Assembly (NCBI RefSeq): GCF_028583425.1
Contig: NC_072806.1
Coordinates: forward strand, 31,418,001-31,482,000
Direction of reading: 5' to 3'
From: Eublepharis macularius
Lineage: Eukaryota; Chordata; Lepidosauria; Squamata; Eublepharidae
DNA length: 64,000 bases
The notes under the pieces were generated by a model. That model made no database searches. It was not told the DNA's origin and worked only from the letters and a program-made list of their open reading frames with translations. A program made the translations under genes and the position numbers. The number at the start of each line of letters is the position of its first letter. The first letter of the stretch is position 1. Positions 46,764 through 58,299 of this stretch are shown piece by piece.

Positions 46764-47570
46764 TTCTTACCACTGAATCATCTCTTCCCTTTGCTTGGAT
46801 GGACAGTTGGAGAAGACAGTTGCAACTTGCAGCCTCCACTACAATTACAGGAGAAATTTGGATATGTACATATGAAGGTGCCCCAAAGAGATGATCCCTC
46901 AATTCAGCTTTCCTGTCACTCTCTGTTCTGACTGGCAGCAGCTCCCCAAGAATGAGTGCAGGCAGAGGTCTTTCCCAGCCCGGCAGCCTGAAATTAGGGA
47001 TATCTAATGCCCTTTTCTGTTTTGCGTGTTGTTGGCACAAGCTCTTTTCATTTTGCTCATTTCTAGTGCTGGTGTTCCCAATTCTTTTGTTTCTTTTTAG
47101 CCATTGACGCAAAAGCAGGCGTGGATCTTAGCAATAATATTTCTATCAGATTTCATTAGCCTGGCCATAAAAAAAAGATGACTGTTGTTTCATCCCACGC
47201 AGGGAAATCCCTCTTAAAAACTGCAGTTCTCTAATCAAACCAATGTCTGAAATTTGGTAGCATCCTGGAGATACTTTGTAAATTGGAAGTGAACTTCTGG
47301 CCTTCCACACCCAAAGTTTGCCCTCAACCTTTAAGCAAAAGCTGTTCTCTAGATTATCAATGAGCATCTCAATATGTTTGGGAAAGCTGATTTCCCTCCC
47401 CCACCTGGAATATGAGTGAACAAGCTCTTCTCATATGATCCGAGAGCATTACCCTTCCAGAACCTATTTTCTGTTTCTGGCATGGGATCTTTAGCAGATA
47501 TACTCTTAACCACAACAGCGAGGGATGACAACATTTTAAAATGCAAGCAGTAAGGTTGCTAACCGCTGAA

Positions 47571-47763
47571 GATCGCACTACAAGTGACAAACGACACTTG
47601 CCTGGCAAGTAAACAGACTCATGTGTATTCCTCCCTGTTCACTTGCCATTCACTTGCGCTCCACTTGCACTCCACTTGATCAAGTGGAGAGCAAGTGAAT
47701 GGCAAGTGAACAGGGAGGAATACACTTGCCAGGCAAGTGTCATTTGTCACTTGTAGTGTGACC
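47571..47763. mobile_element. Palindromic element, CACTACAAGTGAC ends
   Basis: Arms CACTACAAGTGACAAACGAC and CAAGTGAACAGGGAGGAATA pair across the centre at about 47680. Related to 49759-49881 and 63100-63209. Confidence 0.7.
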
Positions 47764-47777
47764 CTAAGTATGGCCTG

Positions 47778-48553
47778 CAGGGCTTTTTTTCTAGGAAAAG
47801 AGGTGGTGGAACAGTGGGTTGCCAGTACAGGGGGCAACTCTTGGCGGGAGGTGGTGCCCCTGGTAACACATGTGCACATGCAAAGTGCGCGCATGCTCCC
47901 AGGACCAATGATGTCATTTTGGGTCAGCTGGAACATGGGGGAGTTTTTAAATCGCCCTCGGCAAAAATGGTCACATGGCTGGTGGCCCCGCCCCCTGATC
48001 TCCGGACAGAGGGGAGTTTAGATTGCCCTCCATGCCGCAATCTAAACTCCCCTCTGTCCAGAGATCAGGGGGCGGGGCCACCAGCCATGTGACCATTTTC
48101 AAGAGGTTCCGGAACTTTGTTCCCCCGCGTTCCCCCTGAAAAAAAGCCCTGCCGAAGATGACAATTTTTGTTTTATTATAATTAATTCTTAATTCTTCTC
48201 TATCGCAATAATCAGCCAGCCTAACTAGCAAACTCCCCTCTGTCTGGAGATCAGGGGGCGTGGGCACCAGCCATGTGACCATTTTCTCCGAGGGCAACCC
48301 ACTGAGTTCCACCACCGCAGCGCGGAGGGCAATCTAAACTCCCCTCGGCAAAAATGGTCACATGGCTGGTGGCCCCACCCCCTGACCTCCAGACAGAGGG
48401 GAGTTTAGATTGCCCTCCATGCCGGAGCGGCACGGAGGGCAATCTAAACTCCCCTCTGTCTGGAGGTCAGGGGGCGGGGCCTCCGGCCATGTGACCATTT
48501 TTAAGAGGTGCTGGAACTCCGTTCCACCGCGTTCCAGCTGAAAAAAAGCCCTG
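47778..48553. mobile_element. Composite hAT-like MITE, copy 11, with captured LINE DNA
   Basis: A perfect 8-bp outer duplication ATGGCCTG (47770-47777 and 48554-48561). It holds the same 79-bp LINE piece (48152-48230) and the same junctions as copy 10, plus an additional inner palindrome. Confidence 0.9.
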
Positions 48554-48561
48554 ATGGCCTG

Positions 48562-48752
48562 GATACCCCCCAGAATGACAGCTGATCTCCAGACTACACG
48601 TATCAGTTCCCCTGGAGAAAAAGGCTGCTTTGAAGGATGGTTTCTATGGCATTATACACTGCTGAGGTCTGTTCCTTTCCCAAACACTACCCTCCCCAAG
48701 CTTCACACTCAAATATCCAGGAATTTCCCACCCCAGAGTTGGCAACCCTAGC
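48562..48752 (+). mobile_element. TAGGGTTGCCA-family element, right part
   Basis: CAGCTGATCTCCAGACTACA and the end CCAGAGTTGGCAACCCTAG match the family at 9000-9228. Confidence 0.6.
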
Positions 48753-48759
48753 TGGAATC

Positions 48760-49573
48760 CATCAGATTTTCCAGGCCCAGAGACAGGGCTTTAGCTGACA
48801 TGTGGCTAGTGGCCAGTTGCGCTACCTTGCCTAAAGCATCGATTTGTTCCATCTAAGAATTTAAAAATAAAACTGGTATTTTCTGTTTGTGACATTTCTT
48901 TTTAAAGAACTAGAGGTTCTATTTAGAGTAGGAAGATTTTGGGATGTTAAAATCAGTGGCAGCTTGTCGCCCTGCTTTAAAGGATATAGCCACCTAAACG
49001 AGCCAAGATTCCACCAGCGGAGGATCTTGAGAAGAGCTCCCTTGCATTGTTCTAGCTGGAAACGTCCCAAATAAGCTGAGAGGCACTATGGGGTGACAGG
49101 GATACTTTACTGTTTAAGGAATGCACCTATAATAAGGGAGCCCTGAGCCTGGAACCGTGTTCACAATTCCGTTCTCAAAGCTTGCTCTTGTGCACAGCAC
49201 ATAGAGATCATACTGGGTGGAACAAACCAGCTGTTTGACTCAACGGGAGGCAGTTTTGGATATTGAGTTTCAACTCTTGCTTATGCTTTTGATACCTCTG
49301 AGTTATCTTGACCCTGTGACCGCTGGCTGGGACATCTCAGGTCTCCAGGCCAGCCTCTTGCAGCCTTCCTCTGTAAACTTAGCCCCTACAGAGTAACCAC
49401 TCCTCCCTTCAGCTCTGTAGACTTTAATCCTCACCCTTTGCCAACATTACAGGGGCATCAGACCAGGAGGGGAGGATCCTATGGGGCTGGCTGAAGTCCG
49501 TTTTACAGCTTTCTTGAGTCAAGCACATTATCAAGTTCATGTGCTTGATAACTATCGTTTTAGCACAAATTTG
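48760..49573 (+). promoter_or_regulatory. Candidate 5' region of the plus SLC47A gene
   Basis: No CpG island. A TATAATAA at about 49129 is a possible TATA box, and CACCCTTTGCC at about 49433 could be a nuclear-receptor half-site. A small hairpin (CAAGCACAT/ATGTGCTTG, 49520-49547) lies between the two candidate start codons. All are weak predictions. Confidence 0.25.
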
Positions 49574-49732
49574 ATGGAGCTCAGAAGCCCAGTCCAAGAG
49601 AAGCCACCCCCCAATTCTCTGGCCATCCGCCAGGAGGATCCAGGGCCCAACGGCTGCAGGAAATTCTGCCCATGGATTCCTTCCAACTTCTGGGAAGAGG
49701 CAAAGAAGATACTAGTGCTGGCAGGACCCCTG
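49574..49732 (+). CDS. SLC47A2-like: SLC47A2-like exon 1
   Basis: The exon encodes MELRSPVQEKPPPNSLAIRQ onward to EEAKKILVLAGPL and ends at CTG|GTAAGA, phase 0. The frame is open upstream to another ATG at 49481, which would add 31 residues. I chose 49574 because it leaves 52 residues before AGP, close to family length, whereas the longer start would be unusual. Neither ATG has a strong Kozak context. Confidence 0.75.
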
Positions 49733-49758
49733 GTAAGAGCCACAGTTTGCAACTAATA

Positions 49759-49881
49759 GGCCAAGGGGAAAGCTACAAGTGATGAATGACACTTGAACAG
49801 CAAGTGGATTGATTGGCGCGCAAGTGAACAGGGAGAAATACACTTGCCGTTCAAGTGTCATTCGTCACTTGTAGCTTGGCC
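49759..49881. mobile_element. Short palindromic element, GCTACAAGTGATGAATGAC arms
   Basis: The arms include GATGAATGACACTTGAAC and mirror GTTCAAGTGTCATTCGTC (slight variation). It lies 27 bp after exon 1 of the plus gene. Confidence 0.7.
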
Positions 49882-50530
49882 CGAAGTGTGGGATGGACAC
49901 TGGAACGAACTGGGTTTTAAAACTTGCTGCCTTCCCTCTGGGACCTCTGATTTTTGTCCTTGTTCTGGTTAGAGTAAATGTTGTGAACAGATTTCAAAGT
50001 ATTAATGCCAGTAAGATTGCCCAAACTGCTGAGATAGTTCACATCCAAGGTTTGCTTGCAAGTCCTTTATTATATGTGAGGTATGGACAGGCAAAGTTCC
50101 TCCACTGAAAAAGGATGTCTTTTTTGCTAGCAAGCTTAAAACAGGAGGCAGCTAAATTTGAAGTCAAAGAACAGAACAGGATTTCTATCTGCTGTTAAGC
50201 CTGGGGCTGCCTTCAGATGTATGATTTGTTGAAACCCTGCTTATCTGGAATGTCTGAATGAAGATATTGGTTGGGGCCAAACCAGGATTTCAAACTAGGG
50301 TTTGAGAATGGATTCGTGGTTTGTTGTGACACCTGAATCCACAAACAACATTTCATTGAGTAGCATACCAATGCATCTCTCCACATAACCATCTGGCCAC
50401 AAAGACAGCAGTATAAGAAAGATGGTCTCTCTGTGAGGAAGCAAACAGAAAACAAGACACAGACAAACCGGGGTTATGCACAAGCTGCAGATTATGTTAC
50501 TTGTTGTGTCTAGTAACGTCTGAAAGCAGC

Positions 50531-50763
50531 AGCCGTTTCCACACATCTTACCTGCCTGTGGAACATCGCGCAAAAGACCCGGAAGACAGCGTCTTCTCGC
50601 GTGAAATCGCGCCAGGAAGATGCTGTTATCTGGGAGTTTTGTACAAAATCGCTCAAAACTCCTGGATAAAAGCATCTTCCTGGTGGGATTTCACGCTAGA
50701 AGACGCTATCTTCCAGGTCTTTCACGCGATGTTCCGCAGGCAGGTAAGATGTGTGGAAACGGC
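50531..50763. mobile_element. Palindromic GGCCGTTTCC-type MITE
   Basis: GCCGTTTCCACACATCTTAC and its mirror at 50742-50763; flanks are AGC on both sides (3 bp). It ends 104 bp before exon 2 of the plus gene, in intron 1. Confidence 0.78.
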
Positions 50764-50867
50764 CAGCCTTGAAGTACATTCTGAGATCAGCAGTGAATCT
50801 TTTCAGCACAATTTGAGAGGTTGGTTTTGTGGAATCCTCCTCAGATGTCTCGTCTTTTGCCCCACAG

Positions 50868-50969
50868 ACAATCATCCAATTGCTGGTGTTTATGATCCAC
50901 GTTGTCAGCTCGATATTCTGTGGCCATCTCGGCAAGGTGGAGTTGGCATCTGTCACACTTGCCATTGCA
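50868..50969 (+). CDS. SLC47A2-like: SLC47A2-like exon 2
   Basis: A 102-bp phase-0 exon encoding [20 protein letters not shown] then [14 protein letters not shown]. The acceptor is CCCCACAG and the donor GCA|GTGAGT. Confidence 0.93.
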
Positions 50970-51404
50970 GTGAGTAGGTTTTCTTTTTTCATTGTCCCAG
51001 TGCAAAGCCTCTTCACTCTCTTTGGAGGTCAAATGAGGGGAAGGGCCCGAAGAAGGCATGATGTAATATATGGAAATAACAACCTAAAAAGACAATAGGG
51101 AAGCTATTTCCAGACCATGTGCTTGGCCTCTTGCTTGTGGGTCCTCCAGGGCCTCTGATTGGCCACTGTGGGAAACGCGACTCTCTACATTTATTGGTCT
51201 GATACAGCAAGACTATTCTTCAAGAAGTTGTGACTGCTTGAAATCTTTGTCTGAATGCTGAACTAGTCACTTATTTTGAGCACCCTCTCTTCAAACTGGC
51301 AGACAGCCAGAAAACCTTCAACCAAAAAAATGGGCCTTCCTTTCTAACACATTACTCCACCACCCCCAATAATTCTTTTCTCTTTCACTCTCTCTGGCTT
51401 CTAG

Positions 51405-51473
51405 GTGATAAATGTAACGGGTATCTCTGTTGGATTTGGTTTGTCTTCAGCCTGCGACACATTGGTATCACAA
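51405..51473 (+). CDS. SLC47A2-like: SLC47A2-like exon 3
   Basis: A 69-bp phase-0 exon encoding VINVTGISVGFGLSSACDTL then VSQ. The acceptor is GCTTCTAG and the donor CAA|GTGAGT. Confidence 0.93.
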
Positions 51474-51815
51474 GTGAGTAACTGCTACTGGTCTTGTGCC
51501 CAATCCACAGTGTTTTGAAGAGCCTGAAAAGTGGGTGCCCCTGGCACAGTCATCCTTAGAGTTTTGCTTTCTTGATCCACCTTTATATAGGGATTGGAGG
51601 ATCCCGATAGATCTTCTTGTCCAGTTTGACATTGTAGATGACCATTCTGAGCCCTTTGTTCTCCAGGAACCTTTTCTTATATTATGATCTCCAAAAAGAA
51701 GGCAGCTTAGAAGGTTTCTAGATGCAAATTCAACTCCTTCTATACTCTGATGCAGAAGTACTAAATATATGTGTTGAAGGGCAAGAGGTACTACTGGAGA
51801 GTACTGGGTCAGGAC

Positions 51816-52514
51816 TAGAGCTGGGCACGATCCAAAAAAAGTTACCGATCCAGCTGATCGTAGATCGGTGCCGGCGACGATCCTGAATTAACGATCCACA
51901 CCGATCATCTCCCGTGTACGATCCGTGGATCGTGGATCGTGGAGGCCAAAGCGGGGCACGCTGCTATTCCCAGCGATGTGGGAAGGTGTGTGGTGGCGGC
52001 GGCGGCTGGGCCCGGCAGGAACGGGGAGACGGCGATGAGCCGCCTCCCCTCAGGGGGCGGGGGGTCTGGCCGCTCGTCTGTGTTTGGCCATCAGAGCTGC
52101 CTATCAGGGTTTGCAGGGATGAAATTGGAGTGCCCATGGCTACAGAACACCCCCTTCCCCCTCCCTCCCTTGGGTGGCTTCTCCCAACTGGTGACTGCTT
52201 TGCTGCTCCGTGGTAGGAAGGAAGCCCTGCTGATGAAGGAAAGCTGGGCTTCCATTCGGGTTTCCAGGGCGACAGAAGGAGGGCAAACACAGCTCAGGCA
52301 TTCCCCTGGCTCCGTTGCCAGGGGAATAGATTGCTGGCGCCTGAGTGTCTGGCTTCCCAATCTGAGCATGACCGCCCCGATCAAGCCCTGATCCGGGCCC
52401 CTCCCGACCGCTGCATTGTTGGCCGTGGACGAGCATGATCCGCCAGTTCACGATGGCGCAATCGCCATTATCGTGGGGTTTTTTCAATCGTAATGCGGAT
52501 TGTGCCTATCTCTA
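51816..52514. mobile_element. 699-bp hAT-like element with GC-rich interior
   Basis: The ends are TAGAGCTGGGCACGATC and GGCACAATCC...-type mirror CCTATCTCTA, with a perfect 8-bp duplication GTCAGGAC (51808-51815 and 52515-52522). The inner part is CpG-rich (GGCGGCGGCGGCTGGGCC). No transposase. It lies in intron 3 of the plus gene. Confidence 0.88.
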
Positions 52515-53145
52515 GTCAGGACTTTCTCAGTTTGTGCACACTGTGTTTTGAGCTCCAAAGTTCTCGGTACGGCTGGTTTGGAGTTCAGAAGGAGTCACCG
52601 TTTCATTCAGAATTCATCCATTTTTTTCTTGTGGAATGGCTTTCAGCATTCCTCTGTTCTTTTTTGTTGTGGTCTTGGGGACAATCCAACTGTACATCCT
52701 GGAGCACTGTTCAAGAATCGCCTCGTTTAGGCCCCTGAAGTAAGGTATGAGAACAGCACAAACCCCGTACTAAGCAAATGCATAAAACGCCCTAAGACAC
52801 GCTCGGTTCTGCAACCTGTGTACATTATGCAAAATGTGAAAATGTGCATGATATTTCTTTTTACATAATTTATTTGGAGGGGGCAAAGACTTATGGAGGC
52901 CATTGATGCTTGGGTCCACAAAATAGTGGAAACCTCATTCATTCGCCTCCCTTCTGAGATTCTAGAAGCCATTGCCCAAATGTACTTTTTGAAGCATGTC
53001 TTGGAGGCATCCTGGCTAGAACCTTGCTTTAAAAAAATAAAAATAAAACAGAGTCTCAGAAAACTTCTCCCACCAAGTAAAAGTGACCCTTGCAGGTGTG
53101 CTAGACAAGTCTTCCTCTGTTTTGAACATGTCAGTTTCTACACCG

Positions 53146-53373
53146 AGGGTTGCCAGCTCCAACTTGGGAAATTCCTGGAGATTTGGGGGATGAAACCTGG
53201 AGAAACCTGGAGAAAGTGGGGTTTGGGGAGGGAAAGGACCTTGGCATGGCATAATTCCATACAGTCCACACCCCAAAGTAGCCATTTTCTCCAGGTGAAC
53301 TGATCTCTGTGGCCTGGAGACCAGTTGTAATTCCAGGGGATCTCCAGCCACTACCTGGAGGCTGGCAACCCTA
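53146..53373 (-). mobile_element. TAGGGTTGCCA-family hAT-like element
   Basis: Text on the minus strand: TAGGGTTGCCAGCCTCCAGG, GATCAGTTCACCTGGAGAAA, ending CCAAGTTGGAGCTGGCAACC. Confidence 0.7.
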
Positions 53374-53679
53374 TCCCCCTAAATGGTCTCCCTACAGTGA
53401 ATTGTTGAGGATGCTTTTGAATTTCGCAGCTTCACCATTTCAATTTGAAAACTGATCTACTGGTTCAGTCTTTCTTCTCCTTTGTACAAATGGAACCCGC
53501 ACATCTTTATTTTTGTGCTGTTTTCCTTTTCCCACACCAAATCCCCCACCCCCCCCCAATTCAATGTGTGCAACTTTTTCTGCCATTTTTGTATAGTTGT
53601 ATAAAGATACAGAAGGGCATCTGACGAAGAGAGCTGTGGTTCTCGAAAGCTTATGCTACAATAAAGTTGGTTAGTCTTA

Positions 53680-55021
53680 GGTACTTTTCTCACTTACGGT
53701 TGAAACCGCCGTTTATGAGGATTTGACTTGATCGCAGTGGCCTCGTCATTGCACCTGTTCATTTCACACTTGTCTGTGTCAGCCACAATTTTGCATCTGA
53801 GGTACTTTTCACGTTGGGACTTTAAATGGTTTCAGAACCGTTTCTGCTTCCCATGTTTGCTACCTCGTCTGCCCGACAGGATCCCCCCCCCACCTCCATG
53901 CCAATCATTCCTTCATTGGACTGAAAGAATCCCACCAAAATTGAAACAGCGAAGATTGGCTGTAAACCTTTGGCGGGAAAGATGCCAGTGCAATATATAG
54001 GTACTACACAGCTTCCCCGAGGTGCACGTCATCTTTTTTTTAAAACTTTGTACAGGCGTTGTAATGTTGTAACATTGCTACCTTGTCTGCCCAACAGGAT
54101 CCCGCCCCCTGCCCCCATGCCAATCATTCCTTCACTGGAAATAGGAAGTGTCCAGCAGTAAGCATATGTGTAGAAAGCACTCCCCATGGAAAAGAGCAAA
54201 CATTGGAGAGTCTCCACAAAAGCTTTTCCTCCCACTACAGTAATACTTCAGTGTTGCTTCCTCCCCACATATTTTAAAAAAATAAGATTCATGTCTTCTT
54301 AGGAAACATGGTAATTTAAAATTGCCTACTAACATTGCAATGCGGCAACATTACTGTCCCTTCAGAACCCGCCCCCCCCAATGGCGGAAAAAGTAGTCCA
54401 GGAGCTGTGGAGGGTAGGTGTGGTTAGTTCCACATGGACCAATCACCTGTCTTCTTTTGGAAATGTGATAATTTAAAATTACTTTCTAATATTGCAATGT
54501 GGCAACGCTGCTGACCTTTCAGGAAAAAATGGCGGGAAAAGCAGTCGAGGAGCTGTGGAGGGTGGGTGTGGTTAGTTCCGCATGGACCAATCACCTGTCT
54601 TCTTTAGGAAATGTAATAATTTAAAATTACTTTCTAATATTGCAATGTGGCAACGCTGCTGACATTTCAGGAAAAAATGGCGGGAAAAGCAGTCGAGGAG
54701 CTGTGGAGGGTGGGTGTGGTTAGTTCTGCATGGACCAATCAGCTCCCTGAGTAAAGGCGAGGGGGGAGAAGAGAAACAGAACGGGAGTATAAGCGTTCTG
54801 CGTTTTGCTTATACAATGTCACTGACATTGTTCGCGTCAGCTGTGACTTGCCTGCTCCTTCAAAATAAATTTGCAGTATGTGCGCAGGGGGGGAAATCAG
54901 GGATACCGCGGACAACGTTCGGTTCTGCGTCCCATGACTACCTTTCAAGTGTGAAAGTCGCGCAAACATGGGAAGCAGAAACTGTTCTGAAACTATTTAA
55001 AGTCCCAATGTGAAAAGTACC
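53680..55021. mobile_element. 1.34-kb TIR element with internal tandem repeats
   Basis: The right end is the mirror of GGTACTTTTCACATTGGGAC; inverted arms of about 60 bp match 53801-53859. The outer left end is GGTACTTTTCTCACTTAC. The host repeat TTAGTCTT...AAAGGTGCTACT is split by it, with TA at both junctions. It contains three tandem units (about 54302, 54459, 54607). No ORF. Confidence 0.7.
54302..54745. repeat. Three tandem units of about 150 bp
   Basis: Each unit has AATTTAAAATTACTTTCTAA, GCAATGTGGCAACGCTGCTG and AGGAGCTGTGGAGGGTGGGT. Spacings are about 157 and 148 bp; the last two are nearly identical. Confidence 0.8.
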
Positions 55022-55280
55022 TAAAAGGTGCTACTGGACTCTTGACTATTTTGTATAAGGATAGCATCTAATGAAAAAATGACATTAAAATTGTATCAAA
55101 TGGCATAAAAGAAGCTATCAAGTTGGGGACTTCAGTGATTAAAAAGGGCAGAATGGAAAAGCTTGCAATAACACCTTGGAAAACGTAAAGAGATGAGAAA
55201 GGGCTACTTTCTGCATTCTTCATTTTAGTAATACTTTAAGCACGGGCTGCCTTCGTGCTTGGCATACCTTCTTTTTCCAG

Positions 55281-55429
55281 ACCTATGGCGGGAAGAACAT
55301 GAAGCGTGTCGGGACCATCCTACAGCGAGGAGTCCTCATCCTTTTGCTTTGCTGCTTCCCTTGTTGGGCCATTTTCATCAACACTGAACAGTTACTCTTG
55401 CTCATTCGACAAAACCCAGAAGTCTCCAG
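55281..55429 (+). CDS. SLC47A2-like: SLC47A2-like exon 4
   Basis: A 149-bp exon encoding TYGGKNMKRVGTILQRGVLI onward to LIRQNPEVS. The acceptor is TTTTCCAG and the donor CCAG|GTAAGG, phase 2. It follows a 3.8-kb intron holding two DNA transposons. Confidence 0.94.
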
Positions 55430-55780
55430 GTAAGGGGGAATCTGGTCTTGGCATGTGCAACAAAGTACAGGGTTTATTGCCAGTGGGTTTATTGCAGGAC
55501 CCATTGCTTGATGTGCATGCGCTTGACTGTCATTCAGTGTTAATTCTTTGTAAGAAGATTAGATGGCAGGTGACTGCCATTTTCCTTGAGATGCTTGAAA
55601 GAGACTGATTCTGGAACAGAACAGAACCACTTTGAAAAGGGCACTCTAGCCAACAATTTCTGTCCAAGAGGAACAAAGTGGTTACCTTCCGGAACCTTCC
55701 ATGGTATCTGTTTTAAAGTGACAGCTGTCCCACAATCCTGTGCATGAATGAAAAGATTACAGAAAGACAGAAAAAAGATA

Positions 55781-56020
55781 ATAATATTTGATTTATATAC
55801 CGCCCTTCAGGATGACTTAGCACCCACTCAGAGCAGTTTACAAAGTTTGTTATTATTATCCCCACAACAACAATCACCCTGTGAGGTAGGTGAGGCTGAG
55901 AGAGCTCTGAGAAGCTGTGACTGACCCAAGGTCACCCAGCTGGCTTCAAGTGAAGGAGTGGGGAATCAAACCCAGTTTTCCAGATTAGAGTCCTGCACTC
56001 TTAACCACTACATCAAACTA
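55781..56020 (-). mobile_element. Sauria-type SINE
   Basis: Minus-strand copy: GGTTTGATTCCCCACTCCTT, CAGCTGGGTGACCTTGGGTC, GTAAACTGCTCTGAGTGGGT, GGGCGGTATATAAATC. It lies in intron 4 of the plus gene. Confidence 0.8.
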
Positions 56021-56847
56021 GACGAGCATCATACGTAGCCACCACTGAACATCACAAGTGGTTATGCACTATCTCTGTATCTCTGTGATGAAAACTCTGT
56101 ATCTCTGTGATGGTAAGCTCTCCCAAAATGCAACAATTAAATTTACACAGTCACATTTGCATAGTTCTTATGGATAGCAAGTAATCCATTATAACGATGT
56201 CAAATGGCATAAAAGAGGCCAATAAATTGTTAACACTGGCGGCAAAACCAGGCAAAACTGAAAGGCTTCGTTAGCATGAACCACAAAGAAATTAAAATGG
56301 TCTGCCTTGGGCCTCCATCGTTATTTATAATAATACTTCTAGCACAGGTTGCTATTTATTATCAGAAGTGCTGCCAGGAAGGACTGCACACCTGGAGGAG
56401 CCTGGAGGTTGTTGCCTTTGAAACAGTCACTCACGCTCTAGCCAACTATTTCTGTCTGGGAGGACCAAAGGTAGAAAATGAATTGAGGGGAAGGAATTGT
56501 GGAATAGCTACTATGTTTAAAGAAACCAGGCAGAAGATTCTGGAGTACAGTGAGCCTTCGAAGAAGAAACAGATACGGGTAGAATGCCCTTTTCCCGTGC
56601 TCCATGCGTTCTTTCTCGGTGCAAAGGATTATGGGATTACTGCTATGTGTCATTCATTGACCTGCTTTCTCATGAAAATGTACACCTCAATAGCATCAGA
56701 AATCAAGTTTCTTACGAAAGAACTGCTTTGAGACTGCTAGAAAGAAATACCTTCCGGAGCTGGTAATTGAATTTGGGGCACCATTTTAGCCACAGGATAA
56801 ATTAACCGTTTGCTTTTCTAATGTCTCACCTCTCTCTTCTTCTACAG

Positions 56848-56890
56848 ACTCACTCAGGTTTATGTTATGATCTTCATTCCAGCACTTCCT
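56848..56890 (+). CDS. SLC47A2-like: SLC47A2-like exon 5
   Basis: A 43-bp exon encoding LTQVYVMIFIPALP, identical in protein to exon 5 of the minus-strand paralogue. The acceptor is TTCTACAG and the donor CCT|GTAAGT. Confidence 0.93.
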
Positions 56891-57444
56891 GTAAGTCTTA
56901 CCCTGTTTTTTTCTCTACCGAATGTGGCCATCAGCTGGCCATTTGTTGAGCTGTTCTTTTTTAGATTCCAACAGGATTCCAACAGCCGAGTTGCAGGCAG
57001 AAATCCAACATGCCAAGCTATAAATAATCAGCTCTATGTCTATTACAGACTCCTTCCCACCCTTCACAAATACAAATTCCCTTTTCCTCACACCGAGAAT
57101 TACAGCCTCAATACTCTGTGTTTCCATAACACACCAGGGTACAAGCCTGCTCCATTCTTTCCCTTCATGTTCATCTGCCCTTTGTAGCTACAAAAGCCAA
57201 GAGATTCTTTTTTCTTCGAGCTATTGACATACTAGAAAAACTCAATTGTCCTACAACCTGTTTATGAGATGAACCTTGTCTACCTGTGGAATAGCTGGGT
57301 GTGCACATGGGGTGCCTTCATATGCATGCATTGATTTGTGTGTGCATCCTTCCTCTCACTTCTGACCCAGTTGGAGATTTAGCTTCTAGAGACCACAGGA
57401 GAGAACCAGACCTGGAAGGATGACAGTGTCAGCAATGCACACCA

Positions 57445-57845
57445 CAGTCTACACAAGACATCTGACATGTGAAGAACATGTGTTGGGAGATGCAATGGTA
57501 GCTGGGAAGGGTAGTTTAAAAAGACAGAGCTTATACACTGAAGCTGTGTGAAGAGGCTGTGAAATGCCAGAAGGGAAACTTCAGCCCATTCGAACCCTTC
57601 CAGATCCAAGCCCGGCACTGGAAGGCTGCTCCAGCCCATTTCCATTCCTTGCTGCCCTCTGGTTGCGATCCCACACCATTTTAGACTGGAGAGGTGAAAT
57701 TGACAGAGCCTTTGAGGAGGCAAAGATGAAATTAACAAGCCCTCTGAGGAGCGATCTCTGCCTGCTCTAAACTACACTTTCCTGCTAATATTGCGCCTCT
57801 CAACAGTTGACGAACACACGCCGAGGTTTCTCGTGTAGAGAGACT
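57445..57845. mobile_element. TIR element, AGTCTACACAAGACATC ends
   Basis: Second copy of the family at 4851-5282: GGGTAGTTTAAAAAGACAGA near the left and GTAGAGAGACT at the right end. It lies in intron 5 of the plus gene. Confidence 0.65.
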
Positions 57846-58299
57846 ATAAAATAGAAAGAAATCAGAACAACACTTGGGACGTGGGTTTTTCGGACACAAG
57901 GACTGGGGAAAGGCAGCTGTCCTTGGTAAAGTTGGACATTTGGAGCTCATGATGTCATGGACTCATTTTGCATTGTGGCCCTTCATTTAAAAAAATGATA
58001 ATCTTGGGCATCAAATACTTGTCTCTTTTTAAAAATGGGTTGTTCCAATTATGCACATTCCTTAAATTACACCCCTTCCCCCACAGAAATTCAAATCTCT
58101 AGTGTGCATCTCTTTTTGGGCTGCAGCTCTTGTGGGACAATCTTCTTTTGTTTGTTTTATGCAACAAAGTCTGTCCATTTTATAAAATTTAGGGGCAAGG
58201 AAAGAGGCAGTTTTTTTCAGCAGAAAGAGGGTGTTGGAGAAGCCCTGTTTAGTCTTTCTCTCTTTTCTAAGGCAGCAATATTATCTTCTCATTCTGCAG

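Noticed and set aside
51939..52391. 150-residue frame in the plus-gene intron
   Set aside because: It lies wholly inside the 699-bp hAT-like element and shows no recognisable domain.
54302..54745. CRISPR-like regular repeats
   Set aside because: Units are about 150 bp and contiguous, in a vertebrate DNA element; no short repeat/spacer pattern.
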